DNA of 64,000 nucleotides from Nitrospira sp. GTDB taxonomy: Bacteria; Nitrospirota; Nitrospiria; Nitrospirales; Nitrospiraceae. The notes beneath the pieces are model-generated. The model made no database searches, was not told where the DNA came from, and worked only from the letters and a program-made list of their open reading frames with translations. The position numbers and the translations under genes are program-made. This document shows positions 35,115 to 44,577 of this stretch, piece after piece (within the stretch, counting starts at the first letter, position 1; every line of letters starts with the position of its first letter). The stretch spans positions 1-64,000 of the forward strand of contig JAFEBM010000014.1 of the NCBI GenBank assembly GCA_018242685.1, given 5' to 3'.

Positions 35115-37061
35115 ATGGCAATGTCGGATAAGAGGCCTCTCTTTCAAGGATCCCTCGCCGTAGCGGAAGCCTCGCGGGATCGGACTCCCTATTCGGGCTT
35201 TCTGGCCGGCCTGTTCGAGGGATCGGTTCGCCGCGATCTCTTCCGAGCACAGTCGATCCCGCCGCCCCGCGCCACAGCGAAGGAGTTCCTTGAACAGCTG
35301 CGCCTCCTTTTGATCGAAAAAGTTGACCCAGAGCGCATCGACCGAGAGGGGGAAGTCGGCGAGGATGTGTTCGCGGCGCTCAAGGACATCGGCGCCTTCG
35401 GCTTGAAAATTCCATCCATCTATGGAGGACTCGGCTTGACCCAGTCGGAGTACCATCATGTGGCGACCTTGCTCGGGAGCCATGACGCGGCGACCACGGT
35501 CCTTATCTCAGCCCACAATTCAATAGGAGTGGCTGAACCGGTCAAGTTGATTGGAAATCAAGAGCAGCAAGGGCGCTGGTTACCCCGTCTTGCTAAAGGG
35601 GAGGTTTCAGGCTTTGCGCTGACGGAAAAGGGCGCCGGCTGCGACATTTGGGATCTCCGTACCTATGCGATTCCGGTTCGAGAGCAAGGTACGGTCGTGG
35701 GCTATCGTCTCACCGGTGAGAAGTTGTACACGACGAACGCACCGCGCGGGAACAACGAGTTCTTAGCCTCGCTGCTGGTCGTGATTGCCCAAATTGTGGA
35801 CGACCCGCAGGAAGTCGCTCGTTCGAAAGAGCAACGAAGGTTCGGAGCGTTTGTGGTCGACACGCATTCACCCGGCTGCAGCTGCACCAGGCTTCGCTTC
35901 ATGGGTGTGCGTGGAATCTACAACGGCAAGGTGGAACTGCGCGAGGTCTTTGTGCCGGTGTCCGACCGGCTTGGGCAAGAAGGGGAAGGTCTGCGGCGCG
36001 CCCTGGAGAGCCTGACCGTGGGCCGGCTTACCCTGCCAGCGGCCTGTCTCGGGAATCTGAAGCAATGCCTCTGGCTCGCTCGGCTTCGCGCACAGCAGCG
36101 AATCCAATATGATCGACCGATCGGCGAGCACACGGACATCGGATCGAAAATCGTGTGCATGGCTTCACGCACCCTCGCGTTGGAGGCGTTGGTCACAATC
36201 ACAGGGATTTGGGCCGATGCCAAAATCGATGTGCGGCTTGAGTCGGCTGCCGTCAAGATCCTCGCGACCGAATGGCTGCTCGAATCCGTGCTCGATCTGT
36301 TCCGCATTTATGGCGGGCGCGGGTTCGAAACATCGGAGTCGCTCCGGCTCCATGGGGATCTGCCGGCGCCGATCGAGCGCATGGTCCGCGATGCGCTGAT
36401 CAATGTGATTTGGGAAGGAACGAACGGCATCTTGACCCTCTGGATCGGACGTGAAGGACTGGCCGAGTATGTATCACAAGGTAAGGCCTTCCTAGAATTC
36501 CAGATCGGCGAAATGGTACAGGCCCTGCCGTTTTTCGCCAAAGTCGCGAGCCGTTCCTTCAACCGCATGCCTCAGATCGGAGGATGGCCTGCTTCTGCTG
36601 CGCCTGAATCGAGTTGGGAACGCTTTGTCACGAAAAAGTCTCGGGAACTTGCGCGGAAGTCGCTATGGGCCGCGGCTCGTCATCGCCAAGGTCTCGCGCG
36701 TAAGCAACTCTTGATGACACAGCTCGTCAAAGCCGGAATGCAACTCTTTGCGGTGGAATCTCTGGTATGGTACGCATCGCAACGGCAGGCCTCCGGGAAT
36801 CATCAGTCGGCCGATGGGCTCGTACAGCACTTTTGTTCACAGGTCGAAGACCAGTTCAATCCCAGGCCCCTGCTCTCTCTCAGACGATCGTTGTGGCAGG
36901 ACGACTCACATGTGTTTCGCTTGGCGCAGGATATTCTTGCAGGTAAGGCTGAGTGGCTGGAGGAAGGGATCCTCGCTTGGCGCCCGGCCGCGCACGGCCG
37001 GGACGACCAGCTCGCGTTCACGATGGAAGGACAATCGGCAGAATTTCCCACGTCGTACTGA
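35115..37061 (+). CDS. Acyl-CoA dehydrogenase, long (VLCAD-like)
   Basis: The 648-residue flavoenzyme carries the acyl-CoA dehydrogenase core: LKIPSIYGGLGLTQSEYHHV, the FAD-site FALTEKGAGCDI, and the region of the catalytic base NVIWEGTNGILTLW. It is about 250 residues longer than short/medium-chain enzymes, with an N-terminal extension and a C-terminal helical domain, like VLCAD/FadE-type enzymes. It starts seven bases after the patatin stop. It is paralogous in design to 39511-41451, but the two differ strongly in the substrate domain. Confidence 0.9.
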   Translation: MAMSDKRPLFQGSLAVAEASRDRTPYSGFLAGLFEGSVRRDLFRAQSIPPPRATAKEFLEQLRLLLIEKVDPERIDREGEVGEDVFAALKDIGAFGLKIPSIYGGLGLTQSEYHHVATLLGSHDAATTVLISAHNSIGVAEPVKLIGNQEQQGRWLPRLAKGEVSGFALTEKGAGCDIWDLRTYAIPVREQGTVVGYRLTGEKLYTTNAPRGNNEFLASLLVVIAQIVDDPQEVARSKEQRRFGAFVVDTHSPGCSCTRLRFMGVRGIYNGKVELREVFVPVSDRLGQEGEGLRRALESLTVGRLTLPAACLGNLKQCLWLARLRAQQRIQYDRPIGEHTDIGSKIVCMASRTLALEALVTITGIWADAKIDVRLESAAVKILATEWLLESVLDLFRIYGGRGFETSESLRLHGDLPAPIERMVRDALINVIWEGTNGILTLWIGREGLAEYVSQGKAFLEFQIGEMVQALPFFAKVASRSFNRMPQIGGWPASAAPESSWERFVTKKSRELARKSLWAAARHRQGLARKQLLMTQLVKAGMQLFAVESLVWYASQRQASGNHQSADGLVQHFCSQVEDQFNPRPLLSLRRSLWQDDSHVFRLAQDILAGKAEWLEEGILAWRPAAHGRDDQLAFTMEGQSAEFPTSY

Positions 37062-37135
37062 GCGACGTACGAAGGAGTCAGTCGTTCCATCCAGACCGCT
37101 CCTAGAGGTGAGGATCACCCCATGATGAGGCCAGC

Positions 37136-38098
37136 ATGACGGAAATTGCGGAATACTTCGAATCGGTCAAGGAGCGCTATGGATTGAGCAGCGATTACGC
37201 CTTGGCGGAGAAACTCGGTATCGCTCAGCCGGAAGCGAATCTCATGCGCCGTGGACTGAAAATCCCGAAACCGGAATTGTGCATCAAGATCGCGAAACTG
37301 TTGAACAAGAACCCGGTCGAACTCCTCCTGATCGCTCAAAAAGACAAAGCCCCGAAACAAGCGAAAGAGTACTGGACCTTGGCACAGACCGCCGTCGATG
37401 TCATGCTTCACGTTCCGAAAAGCCCCAAATACATCCCGCGTAAGGTGGCAGCCATCGGACAGGAACTCCGCCAGCTTGAAACGCAGACCCTGCTCTATGA
37501 AGGAGCCGAAGCGAACGCAGAAGCCGTTCGACTCGTCCAGACGGCGGAGGAGTCCATCGACGCGGTCATGGAGCGATGGAACATCTGGAAAAAGGGAGAG
37601 GCATTATACCCAAGCTACCTCCTGGCGAACCAGGCGGCGGTCAAGCGAGGGGTCATAATTCGTCGTCTCTTGGTCCTGACGCGCGAGCAAATACAGCAAG
37701 AGTCGGTCATCACGGATGCCATCCAAGTCATGGACGACCAGCATCGGGCAGGCATCAAGATTTCCTTTGCATTCCGTGAAGATCTCGAACGAGCGGCCGC
37801 CTTTCAACGTTTAGAGGAAGACTACCGGCAGCAGGGGGCTGCGCGGGATCTCAACACTGCGATCTTTGACCGGGAAATTCTCATCTTTTCCCGTTCCTAC
37901 GGCCAAGTGCAGCTCGGAATAGCGGGTCCCACCACACCCATTACCATGATCAATCAACTGGAAATCACGTGGAAGCCGGAGTTGCTGCGGGATCTTGACC
38001 CGGCTCCGCTCTTCGACATGACCCGATACGTCTTCGACTATTCCGGCCCACGGGCATTCAAGGTGGAATTGGAGCGATTTATGAGAGCGACCAAATGA
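37136..38098 (+). CDS. XRE-type HTH regulator with a large effector domain
   Basis: Residues about 10-65 form an XRE-like helix-turn-helix (DYALAEKLGIAQPEANLMRR, KIAKLLNKNPVELLL). The rest (about 75-320) is an alpha/beta domain that resembles the phospholipase-D-like or sensor domains of some regulators (IWKKGEALYPSYLLANQAAV, VIIRRLLVLTREQI, IFDREILIFSRSYGQVQLGI), without a clear HKD catalytic motif. Its stop overlaps the tryptophanase start by four bases (ATGA), so the two are translationally coupled and it probably controls or senses indole/tryptophan metabolism. That role is inferred. Confidence 0.75.
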   Translation: MTEIAEYFESVKERYGLSSDYALAEKLGIAQPEANLMRRGLKIPKPELCIKIAKLLNKNPVELLLIAQKDKAPKQAKEYWTLAQTAVDVMLHVPKSPKYIPRKVAAIGQELRQLETQTLLYEGAEANAEAVRLVQTAEESIDAVMERWNIWKKGEALYPSYLLANQAAVKRGVIIRRLLVLTREQIQQESVITDAIQVMDDQHRAGIKISFAFREDLERAAAFQRLEEDYRQQGAARDLNTAIFDREILIFSRSYGQVQLGIAGPTTPITMINQLEITWKPELLRDLDPAPLFDMTRYVFDYSGPRAFKVELERFMRATK

Positions 38099-39501
38099 AA
38101 TTCCCGTCGGAGCCGTTCAAGATCAAGGTGGTTGAGCCCATTCGCCGCACAACCCGCGAAGAGCGTGACAAGCTGCTGCGCAGCGCCGGCTACAATCTGT
38201 TTCATGTCCCGGCTGAGAGTGTCTATGTCGATCTCTTGACCGATAGCGGCACGGCAGCCATGAGTGATCGGCAATGGGCGGGCCTGATGTTAGGGGATGA
38301 GTCCTATGCCGGCAGCAGAAACTACTACCATTTGGAAGAAACCGTCCGGTCGATCTTCGGCTACAAGCACGTCATTCCGACGCACCAGGGGCGCATGGCC
38401 GAGAATCTTCTCTTCTCCACGATCGTCAAGCCGGGCATGTGCGTCCCCAACAACATCCACTTCGACACGACGAGAGCCAATGTTGAGCATCAAGGCGCCG
38501 AGGCGCTCGATGTCGTCATCAGGGAGGCTTACGATCCCCACTGCGACTTGCCGTTCAAGGGCAACATCGATCTACCCCGATTGGAGGAGACGATCCATCG
38601 AGTCGGACCGGACAAGATTCCGCTGGTGATGATGACCATCACGAACAACAGCGGCGGAGGCCAACCGGTTTCGATGGAAAATATCCGTCAAACTCGGGCG
38701 TTGGTCGATCGCTACCGTATTCCTCTATTCTTCGATGCCTGCCGATTCGCTGAAAACTGCTTCTTCATCAAAGAGCGCGAGCCGGCATACGCCGACACCT
38801 CGATCTTCGACATCGCCCGGGAACTCTTCAAGTACGGCGACGGCTGCACGATGTCGGCCAAGAAAGATGGGCTTGTGAACATCGGCGGATTCTTGAGCCT
38901 CAATGATGACCGATGGGCCCAAGATATCACGAACATGCTGATTCTCGTGGAAGGTTTTCCGACCTATGGCGGATTGGCGGGCCGTGACCTGGAAACGATG
39001 GCCATAGGATTGCGTGAAGTATTGGACGAAGACTACCTCAGTTTCAGGATCGGGCAAGTCCGCTATCTGGGAGAGTTGCTGGATCAGGCCGGCGTGCCAA
39101 TTCTCAAACCGATCGGCGGCCACGCGGTCTACCTCAATGCCAAAGAATTCCTCCCCCACATTCCGCAGTCCGCATTTCCAGGACAAGCGCTGGCTGTCGC
39201 GTTGTACAGGGACTTCGGTATCCGAGGAGTCGAAATCGGCACCCTTATGTTCGGCAAAAAGGATCCCGTGACGGGCCGAACAATTTATCCCGAGCTGGAG
39301 ATGGTCCGGCTGGCCATTCCGCGGCGTGTCTATACGAACATGCAAATCACCTATGTCGCCGAGTCGATCATCGAACTCTATCGAAGGCGCGAACTGATCC
39401 ACGGCCTCGCGTTGACCTACGAAGCACCGATGCTGCGCCACTTCACGGCGCGATTCGTAGAACTCCAAGAATCACCATCGCCGGAACCGATGACCGTCTG
39501 A
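38095..39501 (+). CDS. tnaA: Tryptophanase-like beta-eliminating lyase
   Basis: The 468-residue PLP enzyme belongs to the tryptophanase/tyrosine phenol-lyase family. PLP Lys257 lies in CTMSAKKDGLVNIGG; FDACRFAEN and THQGR are conserved. By co-linear numbering with tyrosine phenol-lyase, residue 124 is Asp (FDTTR) and residue 381 is Ile (GVEIG). Asp and Ile occur there in tryptophanases, whereas phenol-lyases have Thr124 and Arg381. Overall sequence is otherwise phenol-lyase-like. It should split tryptophan to indole, pyruvate and ammonia, or a related aryl substrate. It is coupled to the upstream HTH gene. Confidence 0.88.
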   Translation: MKFPSEPFKIKVVEPIRRTTREERDKLLRSAGYNLFHVPAESVYVDLLTDSGTAAMSDRQWAGLMLGDESYAGSRNYYHLEETVRSIFGYKHVIPTHQGRMAENLLFSTIVKPGMCVPNNIHFDTTRANVEHQGAEALDVVIREAYDPHCDLPFKGNIDLPRLEETIHRVGPDKIPLVMMTITNNSGGGQPVSMENIRQTRALVDRYRIPLFFDACRFAENCFFIKEREPAYADTSIFDIARELFKYGDGCTMSAKKDGLVNIGGFLSLNDDRWAQDITNMLILVEGFPTYGGLAGRDLETMAIGLREVLDEDYLSFRIGQVRYLGELLDQAGVPILKPIGGHAVYLNAKEFLPHIPQSAFPGQALAVALYRDFGIRGVEIGTLMFGKKDPVTGRTIYPELEMVRLAIPRRVYTNMQITYVAESIIELYRRRELIHGLALTYEAPMLRHFTARFVELQESPSPEPMTV

Positions 39502-39510
39502 GGAATCATC

Positions 39511-41451
39511 ATGGCCACTCTGTTCAAAGGGCTCGAGCGGATCGAAGAGGCCCGAGAGCAATTGGCCGGACGAAGTTTCATGGTGGGGCTCTTTGCAGGA
39601 AGACCAGACTTTTCACTCCTGCTTATGCCGGAAGAATCACCGGAAGACAAGGCCGTCTGGGAAGAATTCCGCCCACGCCTGGAAACATTCCTCACGACGC
39701 AAGTCGATCCCGATGAAATCGAACGGACTGAGAAGATTCCCGACTCCGTCCTGAAAGGGCTTTTTGCACTCGGCGCCTTCGGCATGAAGATACCCCGGCA
39801 ATACGGGGGCCTCGGATTCTCGTATACGAACTATGGTCGCGCACTCATGCTCATGGCAAGCTGGAGCAACGCGCTGGCGCTCACCGTCGCCGTGCCACAA
39901 TCGATCGGCATCGCCATGCCCATTTTGCTATTCGGGACCGAAGAGCAGAAATGCAAGTACTTGCCCATCGTCGCACGAGAAGCCATCTCAGCTTTTGCCC
40001 TCACGGAACCGATGACCGGTTCTGACGCGGCCAACATCGCCACCGAGGCTGTCTTGGATTCCGCAGGGACGGCGTTTGTCGTGAACGGCGAAAAACTGTG
40101 GTGCACGAACGGTCCCATCGCCCGCTACGTGACACTGATCGCGCGCGTACCGGCGAAGTCGGCACAACAGAATGGGCAAACCAGGTGGGAACCGGTTCCG
40201 AATGACAAAGGAGCAGACGATCACGTGCACACCGCCTTCATCCTTGATATGCGGACACCTGGTGTTCGTATTCGACAGCACTGTCAATTTGAAGGCTGTC
40301 GGGGGATCGAGAACGCTCATATGACGTTCACGGATGTGCACATCCCGAAGGAGAATGTCATCGGTGAAGTCGGCCGTGGGCTCAAGTACGCCTTGACCAT
40401 TCTGAACGTAGGTCGGGCGGTCAGTATTCCGGCGATTTGCCTGGGCATGGCCAAACAAGCATGGCAACCCACGCTCGATCGGGCCAATCAACGGCTCACC
40501 TTCAAGCAGCCTCTCGGCACCAGACAGACACAGCGCATGAGGCTAGGCCGCATGGCTTCGCATCTCTTCGCGATGGAAGCTCTCGCGCTCACGGCCTGGC
40601 GAATGGCAGATCAGCATACCTATGATGTCCGGATCGAAGCGGCCCTCGCCAAGCTCTTCTGCTCCGAGAAGACCATTCAATTCTTAAAGGACGCACAAGT
40701 CATCTTCGGCGGGATGGGATACGAAACCGCCCGCTCTAAGCAGCTTCGTGGCGAACCTGCGTTCGGTATTGAGCAGCTGGTCCGCGACGCGGAGATGTAC
40801 CGGATCGGAGAAGGCGCCACTGATATCCTACGGCCATTCGTCGCACGTGAGGGGCTCGATATGCACCTTGGGCTGGTCGGCCCCCTCTTCGACGAACGAA
40901 CGACAGGTGTTTATCGATTCATCGAGTTGCAGCGACTTCTAAGATTTTATGTTCCTTGGTACCTGAACCAATGGAGAGGCAGCCGATTACCGGTTCACCC
41001 GGAGTTCCAACATCCGAAGGTCCGCTCCAAATTGATCTTTGCGGAACGTGCGAGTCGGTGGCTCGCACGGACGATCTTCTATGCCATGCTCCTCCGTCGC
41101 CAAGCGCTTCGGGACGATCAAGGCCGGCAAAACCGAATCGAGATGATCGGCGAAGACCTGTTGGTCATCGCAACGACTGCGCTGTATGCCGAAGCGCAGG
41201 ACCGGACCGCTGCGCATCCGGAAGTGTGGGAGCTCGCCGAAGAATTTTTTCGAGAAGCCAAGCAACGTATCGAACAAGACATCAAGGGACTGATCCGCAA
41301 TCAAGATATCGCGGTGGCGGCGGTTGGGGAAAAAGCGCTCAGCGGCCGGTACACTGCACTTAATAGTGGAATCATAGGGCGCGATCTCCAAGACTACTCA
41401 CTTGGACGATCACTGCATCATCCCTGCGGCAACTTCTCAACGAAGCGCTGA
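39511..41451 (+). CDS. Acyl-CoA dehydrogenase, long (VLCAD-like)
   Basis: The 646-residue protein has the FAD-binding block FALTEPMTGSDAANI, the flavin/substrate regions MKIPRQYGGLGFS and GGMGYETARSKQLRG, and the catalytic glutamate in MYRIGEGATDILR. N- and C-terminal extensions match the long VLCAD/FadE type. The first 30 residues resemble those of the other long dehydrogenase (SFMVGLFAG against SGFLAGLFEG), so both may share membrane or partner targeting. It starts nine bases after the tryptophanase stop, and its end overlaps the convergent hepT gene by 34 bases. Confidence 0.9.
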   Translation: MATLFKGLERIEEAREQLAGRSFMVGLFAGRPDFSLLLMPEESPEDKAVWEEFRPRLETFLTTQVDPDEIERTEKIPDSVLKGLFALGAFGMKIPRQYGGLGFSYTNYGRALMLMASWSNALALTVAVPQSIGIAMPILLFGTEEQKCKYLPIVAREAISAFALTEPMTGSDAANIATEAVLDSAGTAFVVNGEKLWCTNGPIARYVTLIARVPAKSAQQNGQTRWEPVPNDKGADDHVHTAFILDMRTPGVRIRQHCQFEGCRGIENAHMTFTDVHIPKENVIGEVGRGLKYALTILNVGRAVSIPAICLGMAKQAWQPTLDRANQRLTFKQPLGTRQTQRMRLGRMASHLFAMEALALTAWRMADQHTYDVRIEAALAKLFCSEKTIQFLKDAQVIFGGMGYETARSKQLRGEPAFGIEQLVRDAEMYRIGEGATDILRPFVAREGLDMHLGLVGPLFDERTTGVYRFIELQRLLRFYVPWYLNQWRGSRLPVHPEFQHPKVRSKLIFAERASRWLARTIFYAMLLRRQALRDDQGRQNRIEMIGEDLLVIATTALYAEAQDRTAAHPEVWELAEEFFREAKQRIEQDIKGLIRNQDIAVAAVGEKALSGRYTALNSGIIGRDLQDYSLGRSLHHPCGNFSTKR

Positions 41452-41849
41452 ATGTGGTCCAAGTACAGGGGAATCCGGCGGACCGCGACAGGCAACGCCT
41501 CATACACTCGCTCAGGATCGATATCATCGTATTCGTGCACAATCCGGTTGCGGAGCCCGGCGGCCATGGCCATCTCCTTGGCAAGATCGGGCGTCATCAC
41601 GCCGAGGGTGCCAAGGCGTATAAAGGATTCGTGATAGTCCTTGGGCGGCGCGTGGCCGGACTCGGTGATCAGATGAAAATTGATGTCGATCATGCGACCG
41701 ATGGCCCGTTCGAGATACCGCTCGGCCAAGGCTTCATTGATGGAATCCTCCAGGTACTGCGCGCGTGACAATCTGGACAGCCTGGTCATCGCAGCCAAGT
41801 CTTCAAGAATGAGGCTCATCTTTCTGGTGATAAGCTCGCGGTCGATCAT
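41418..41849 (-). CDS. hepT: HepT-type RNase toxin (type VII toxin-antitoxin)
   Basis: The 143-residue HEPN-domain protein has the RNase motif RX4HXY as RNRIVHEY (Arg100, His105, Tyr107) in the context GLRNRIVHEYDDID. HepT toxins cleave RNA until their tyrosine is modified by AMPylation from MntA. The gene overlaps the upstream mntA by four bases, the usual paired layout, and overlaps the convergent acyl-CoA dehydrogenase gene by 34 bases. The pair is inserted against the direction of the fatty-acid array. Confidence 0.9.
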   Translation of the reverse strand: MIDRELITRKMSLILEDLAAMTRLSRLSRAQYLEDSINEALAERYLERAIGRMIDINFHLITESGHAPPKDYHESFIRLGTLGVMTPDLAKEMAMAAGLRNRIVHEYDDIDPERVYEALPVAVRRIPLYLDHIQRFVEKLPQG

Positions 41850-42277
41850 GGGCGGGAAGGCTCCGCGACCAACGATGACAATCGCCGAGCGACATGCCGA
41901 CGCTCCAATTCCAAGTAAGGTCGAAAGTCTTGGTACGCTTTGAATGCGTGGAGGCGCAGACGGGCGAAGTCTTGGGGAATCCCGAACAGTATCCTGCAGG
42001 ACTCAACGATTTTCTTGAGGAAGAGGGGGTCTGCCAGGTTGAGGATCGCCAGATCTATTTTGGATCCAGGGAACCGCGCTTGCAATGCCTCTTGCATTTC
42101 CATAACGGTCTGAAACGACACGTGAGGTGTATCAAATTGAACCGCCAGATCCAGATCGCTGCGATCATGGGTTGCGCCTGTGACCGTTGACCCAAACTGG
42201 AGGATCAAGCGAACCCCGAAACGCTGGGCGAGTTCTCTCAATTCCGACTCTGCTTCTGTGTTGCCTTCCTCGATCAT
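41846..42277 (-). CDS. mntA: MntA-type nucleotidyltransferase antitoxin
   Basis: The 143-residue minimal nucleotidyltransferase shows an exact GSX10DXD motif: Gly29-Ser30, ten residues, then Asp41-Leu-Asp43 (GSTVTGATHDRSDLDLAV). MntA antitoxins AMPylate HepT on the HXY tyrosine and so switch off the RNase. Co-translation with hepT is supported by the four-base overlap. The third catalytic acid is probably in KIDLAIL (residues 75-81). Confidence 0.9.
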   Translation of the reverse strand: MIEEGNTEAESELRELAQRFGVRLILQFGSTVTGATHDRSDLDLAVQFDTPHVSFQTVMEMQEALQARFPGSKIDLAILNLADPLFLKKIVESCRILFGIPQDFARLRLHAFKAYQDFRPYLELERRHVARRLSSLVAEPSRP

Positions 42278-42431
42278 CCCCTACCCCAAGGGTTTTCACT
42301 CAAACCGTAGCCTAGCTGAGAATCGCTTCGTTGTCTATGCGCCCCGGTTGTTGCGTGTGTTGTAATATCATTACGGACGCATGGGTAATGACTGTGACCG
42401 CCATTGCGCCTCGCCAAGGGGAGGTAAGTCT

Positions 42432-43430
42432 ATGCGCGCCTGGTTGATGGACTCCTATGATGGAGTGGAACAGTTGCGGCTTGGCGAGGTGCCTGATCCT
42501 CAACCAGGCCCGGCAGAGGTGCTGCTCAAAGTGCGGTATGCCGCGCTCAATCCAGCAGACGCGTTTTTAGCGCAAGGACTCTATCCGGCCCAACCCACTC
42601 TGCCGCACATCCTTGGGCGTGACGGCGTGGGCGAGGTCGAAGCCGTGGGCTCACGCGTAGAGAACATCTGTATTGGTAAAACAGTCGGGATTCTGCGTTG
42701 TGAGATCGGAGTGGAAACGCAGGGGACCCTGGCCGAGAAAGTTGTCGTGCCTGCAGAAAGTCTCGTCCGACTCCCCGCCAGCTGGTCTCTCGAAGAAATG
42801 GCCGGCGCTCCGCTGGTCTTCTTGACCGCCTGGCAGGCATTGACCCAGTGGAACGATCCGCCGGCTCTGCCACCAGAAAGATCAGTCCTCCTCATCACCG
42901 GCGCGTCAGGTGGAGTCGGCGTTGCATCAGTGCTGCTCGGGAAATCGATGGACTTGATCGTGGTGGCCTTATCGCGCGATGCAGAGAAGCGAGCCAAGCT
43001 GAAGGCGCTGGGAGCTGATTTCATGTTTGATCCGAAGGACCCGAACCTCTTGAAGTCCATATCCGCTGCGATCAGTCCGAAGAAGGTAGATCTGGCTGTG
43101 GACTGCGTCGGTGGCAAGCTTTTTCCTCAAGTCATTGCCCTTCTCAGTTATGGCGGCAAGATCAGCGTCGTCGGTAGGAGTGGAGGCACGGTCCCAGAGT
43201 TCAATACGGCGACGTTGTTATTCCGCCGCACTCGGATAGGCGGTGTCTCAGTCGGGGATTATACGCCCGAAGCAGCTCAGGCTGCATGGAAAGAGATTGT
43301 CGATCGCCTGGATGCTATAGGACAACGGCCACAGATCGACAGCATCGTATCATTCGAAGAGGTCAAGCAAGGCTTCGCACGATTGGCACAGGGGCCGATG
43401 GGAAAAGTGTTGGTGCGGGTGGCCGGCTAA
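42432..43430 (+). CDS. Zinc-independent MDR oxidoreductase (quinone-oxidoreductase type)
   Basis: The 332-residue protein has the MDR N-terminal domain (YAALNPADAFLAQGLYP, GRDGVGEVEAVG) and the nucleotide-binding domain ITGASGGVGVASVLL. Zinc-ligand positions of classical alcohol dehydrogenases are not conserved, pointing to the NADPH:quinone or enoyl reductase branch. GGGGAGG precedes the ATG at 42432; an upstream ATG at 42381 opens the frame without ribosome site. Substrate unknown. Confidence 0.87.
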   Translation: MRAWLMDSYDGVEQLRLGEVPDPQPGPAEVLLKVRYAALNPADAFLAQGLYPAQPTLPHILGRDGVGEVEAVGSRVENICIGKTVGILRCEIGVETQGTLAEKVVVPAESLVRLPASWSLEEMAGAPLVFLTAWQALTQWNDPPALPPERSVLLITGASGGVGVASVLLGKSMDLIVVALSRDAEKRAKLKALGADFMFDPKDPNLLKSISAAISPKKVDLAVDCVGGKLFPQVIALLSYGGKISVVGRSGGTVPEFNTATLLFRRTRIGGVSVGDYTPEAAQAAWKEIVDRLDAIGQRPQIDSIVSFEEVKQGFARLAQGPMGKVLVRVAG

Positions 43431-43485
43431 TGGCTTCGATCTGACATATCATGCATCGCGATTCCTCAGCCGGGAATTAGTCGCT

Positions 43486-43890
43486 TCATGGCTTGATCTT
43501 CTCAATCGTTGATAGTTTTCCATCAGGCCCATATGTGAGATGGTAGATTACCAATCTGTCTTTGGCAGCGATTTCAAGAGAGGTAAAGATAAGTTCTGTA
43601 AGTAAAGACGTTAAAACATCACCTGCCAGGTAGAATACTCCTGTGAGGAGTTTGATAGCCCAATGATGGGCATCAGGATCTAATTTGTACCGGTCATCGT
43701 ATCCCCCACCTTCAATGGCTGAGTAGTTATCAGGTTCTCCGAGTGCGGAGATCACCGCTGATCGTTGAACACCAATTTGAATGACATTGATATCACCTCG
43801 TTTAGACTCTCGATTGGCCACCATTAACACGGAACACCCCGACAGGTTCAAAATAAGCAGGCACATGACGAACAGGTTTGGTTTGCGCAT
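43486..43890 (-). CDS. Small lipoprotein, SmpA/OmlA-like hypothetical
   Basis: The 134-residue protein has a signal peptide with lipobox LNLSGC (Cys about 19) and a mature domain starting RESKRGDINVIQIGVQRSAV and GEPDNYSA. The pattern, lipid anchor, then G(V/A)xRxxVxxxLGxP, resembles SmpA/OmlA-type outer-membrane lipoproteins and related small envelope proteins. A hydrophobic stretch around 80-105 is extra. The gene is noticeably more AT-rich than its neighbours, which with the nearby tRNA suggests recent acquisition. Confidence 0.75.
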   Translation of the reverse strand: MRKPNLFVMCLLILNLSGCSVLMVANRESKRGDINVIQIGVQRSAVISALGEPDNYSAIEGGGYDDRYKLDPDAHHWAIKLLTGVFYLAGDVLTSLLTELIFTSLEIAAKDRLVIYHLTYGPDGKLSTIEKIKP

Positions 43891-44401
43891 TCTTCCCGCC
43901 TCCCATTCTGTAGAATAAGATCAAAATGTGAGCAAGGCTGACTGCCAAGTAAAAACAGTCAAGGTTTTTGAGACGAGGGATCGCATAAATTCGTAACGCA
44001 ACAATAAAAAAACAGTAAACGGTTGTCGAACAATATTCGAAAATGAAGCAATATTACCCGCCGATGGGGCCTAAACGGAGGCTCTCCGGGCAGGCATTTC
44101 CAAAACGTTGGCCTGCGATTTGTTAGTTTGCTGCCATTCAAAACACTTGAAAGCACGGCATATTAGAATGACTTGCTGCCAGATGGTTGCCGGCAAGACG
44201 CCCACGGAACCCAAACAATCAGCCCTTAACGGCAATGTGTCGCATGGGGCTAGCTTGTTGAAATCAGCCGTTTTTGCGCTGAGTGCTAAGACGGTTGATG
44301 AGCGTTCGGTTTTGGCGTTAGAGCTGAAGACTGAACGGGCGGAACTATTGCCCTTGGCAGTCCCACGGAAATCAGCCTCCAGGAAATCGCGATCACCGAT
44401 A
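43891..44401. other. Intergenic region between lipoprotein gene and tRNA-Thr
   Basis: No gene is supported in these 510 bases. The left half is AT-rich (43920-44060), unlike the rest of the window. A plus-strand frame crossing into the tRNA (44108-44581) is antisense to the tRNA and can be dismissed. No integrase or clear att duplication of the tRNA 3' end was seen here by eye. Confidence 0.5.
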
Positions 44402-44477
44402 TGGAGCCGGCGACCCGGATTGAACGGGCGACCTGCGGTTTACGAAACCGCTGCTCTACCAACTGAGCTACGCCGGC
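44402..44477 (-). tRNA. tRNA-Thr (anticodon CGT)
   Basis: The 76-nt cloverleaf starts GCCGGCG and ends CGCCGGCTCCA, with CCA encoded. The D-arm is AGCTCAGTTGGTAGAGC. The anticodon stem GCGGT/ACCGC encloses the loop TTCGTAA, giving anticodon CGT (threonine, codon ACG). The T-arm is CCCGTTCAATCCGGG with a slightly atypical pairing. All arms fold by eye. Confidence 0.95.
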
Positions 44478-44577
44478 ACCTTGGTGAGACGGTAGGAAGA
44501 CGGGACGAGGTCTTGTTCGGCATGATAACGGCCAACAGCAAACCTGTCAATGAAGCGAATAGGCATCGTCTGGTGCG

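Noticed and set aside
38095..39501. Tyrosine phenol-lyase
   Set aside because: Overall similarity is high, but Thr124 and Arg381, needed for the phenol ring, are Asp and Ile as in tryptophanase.
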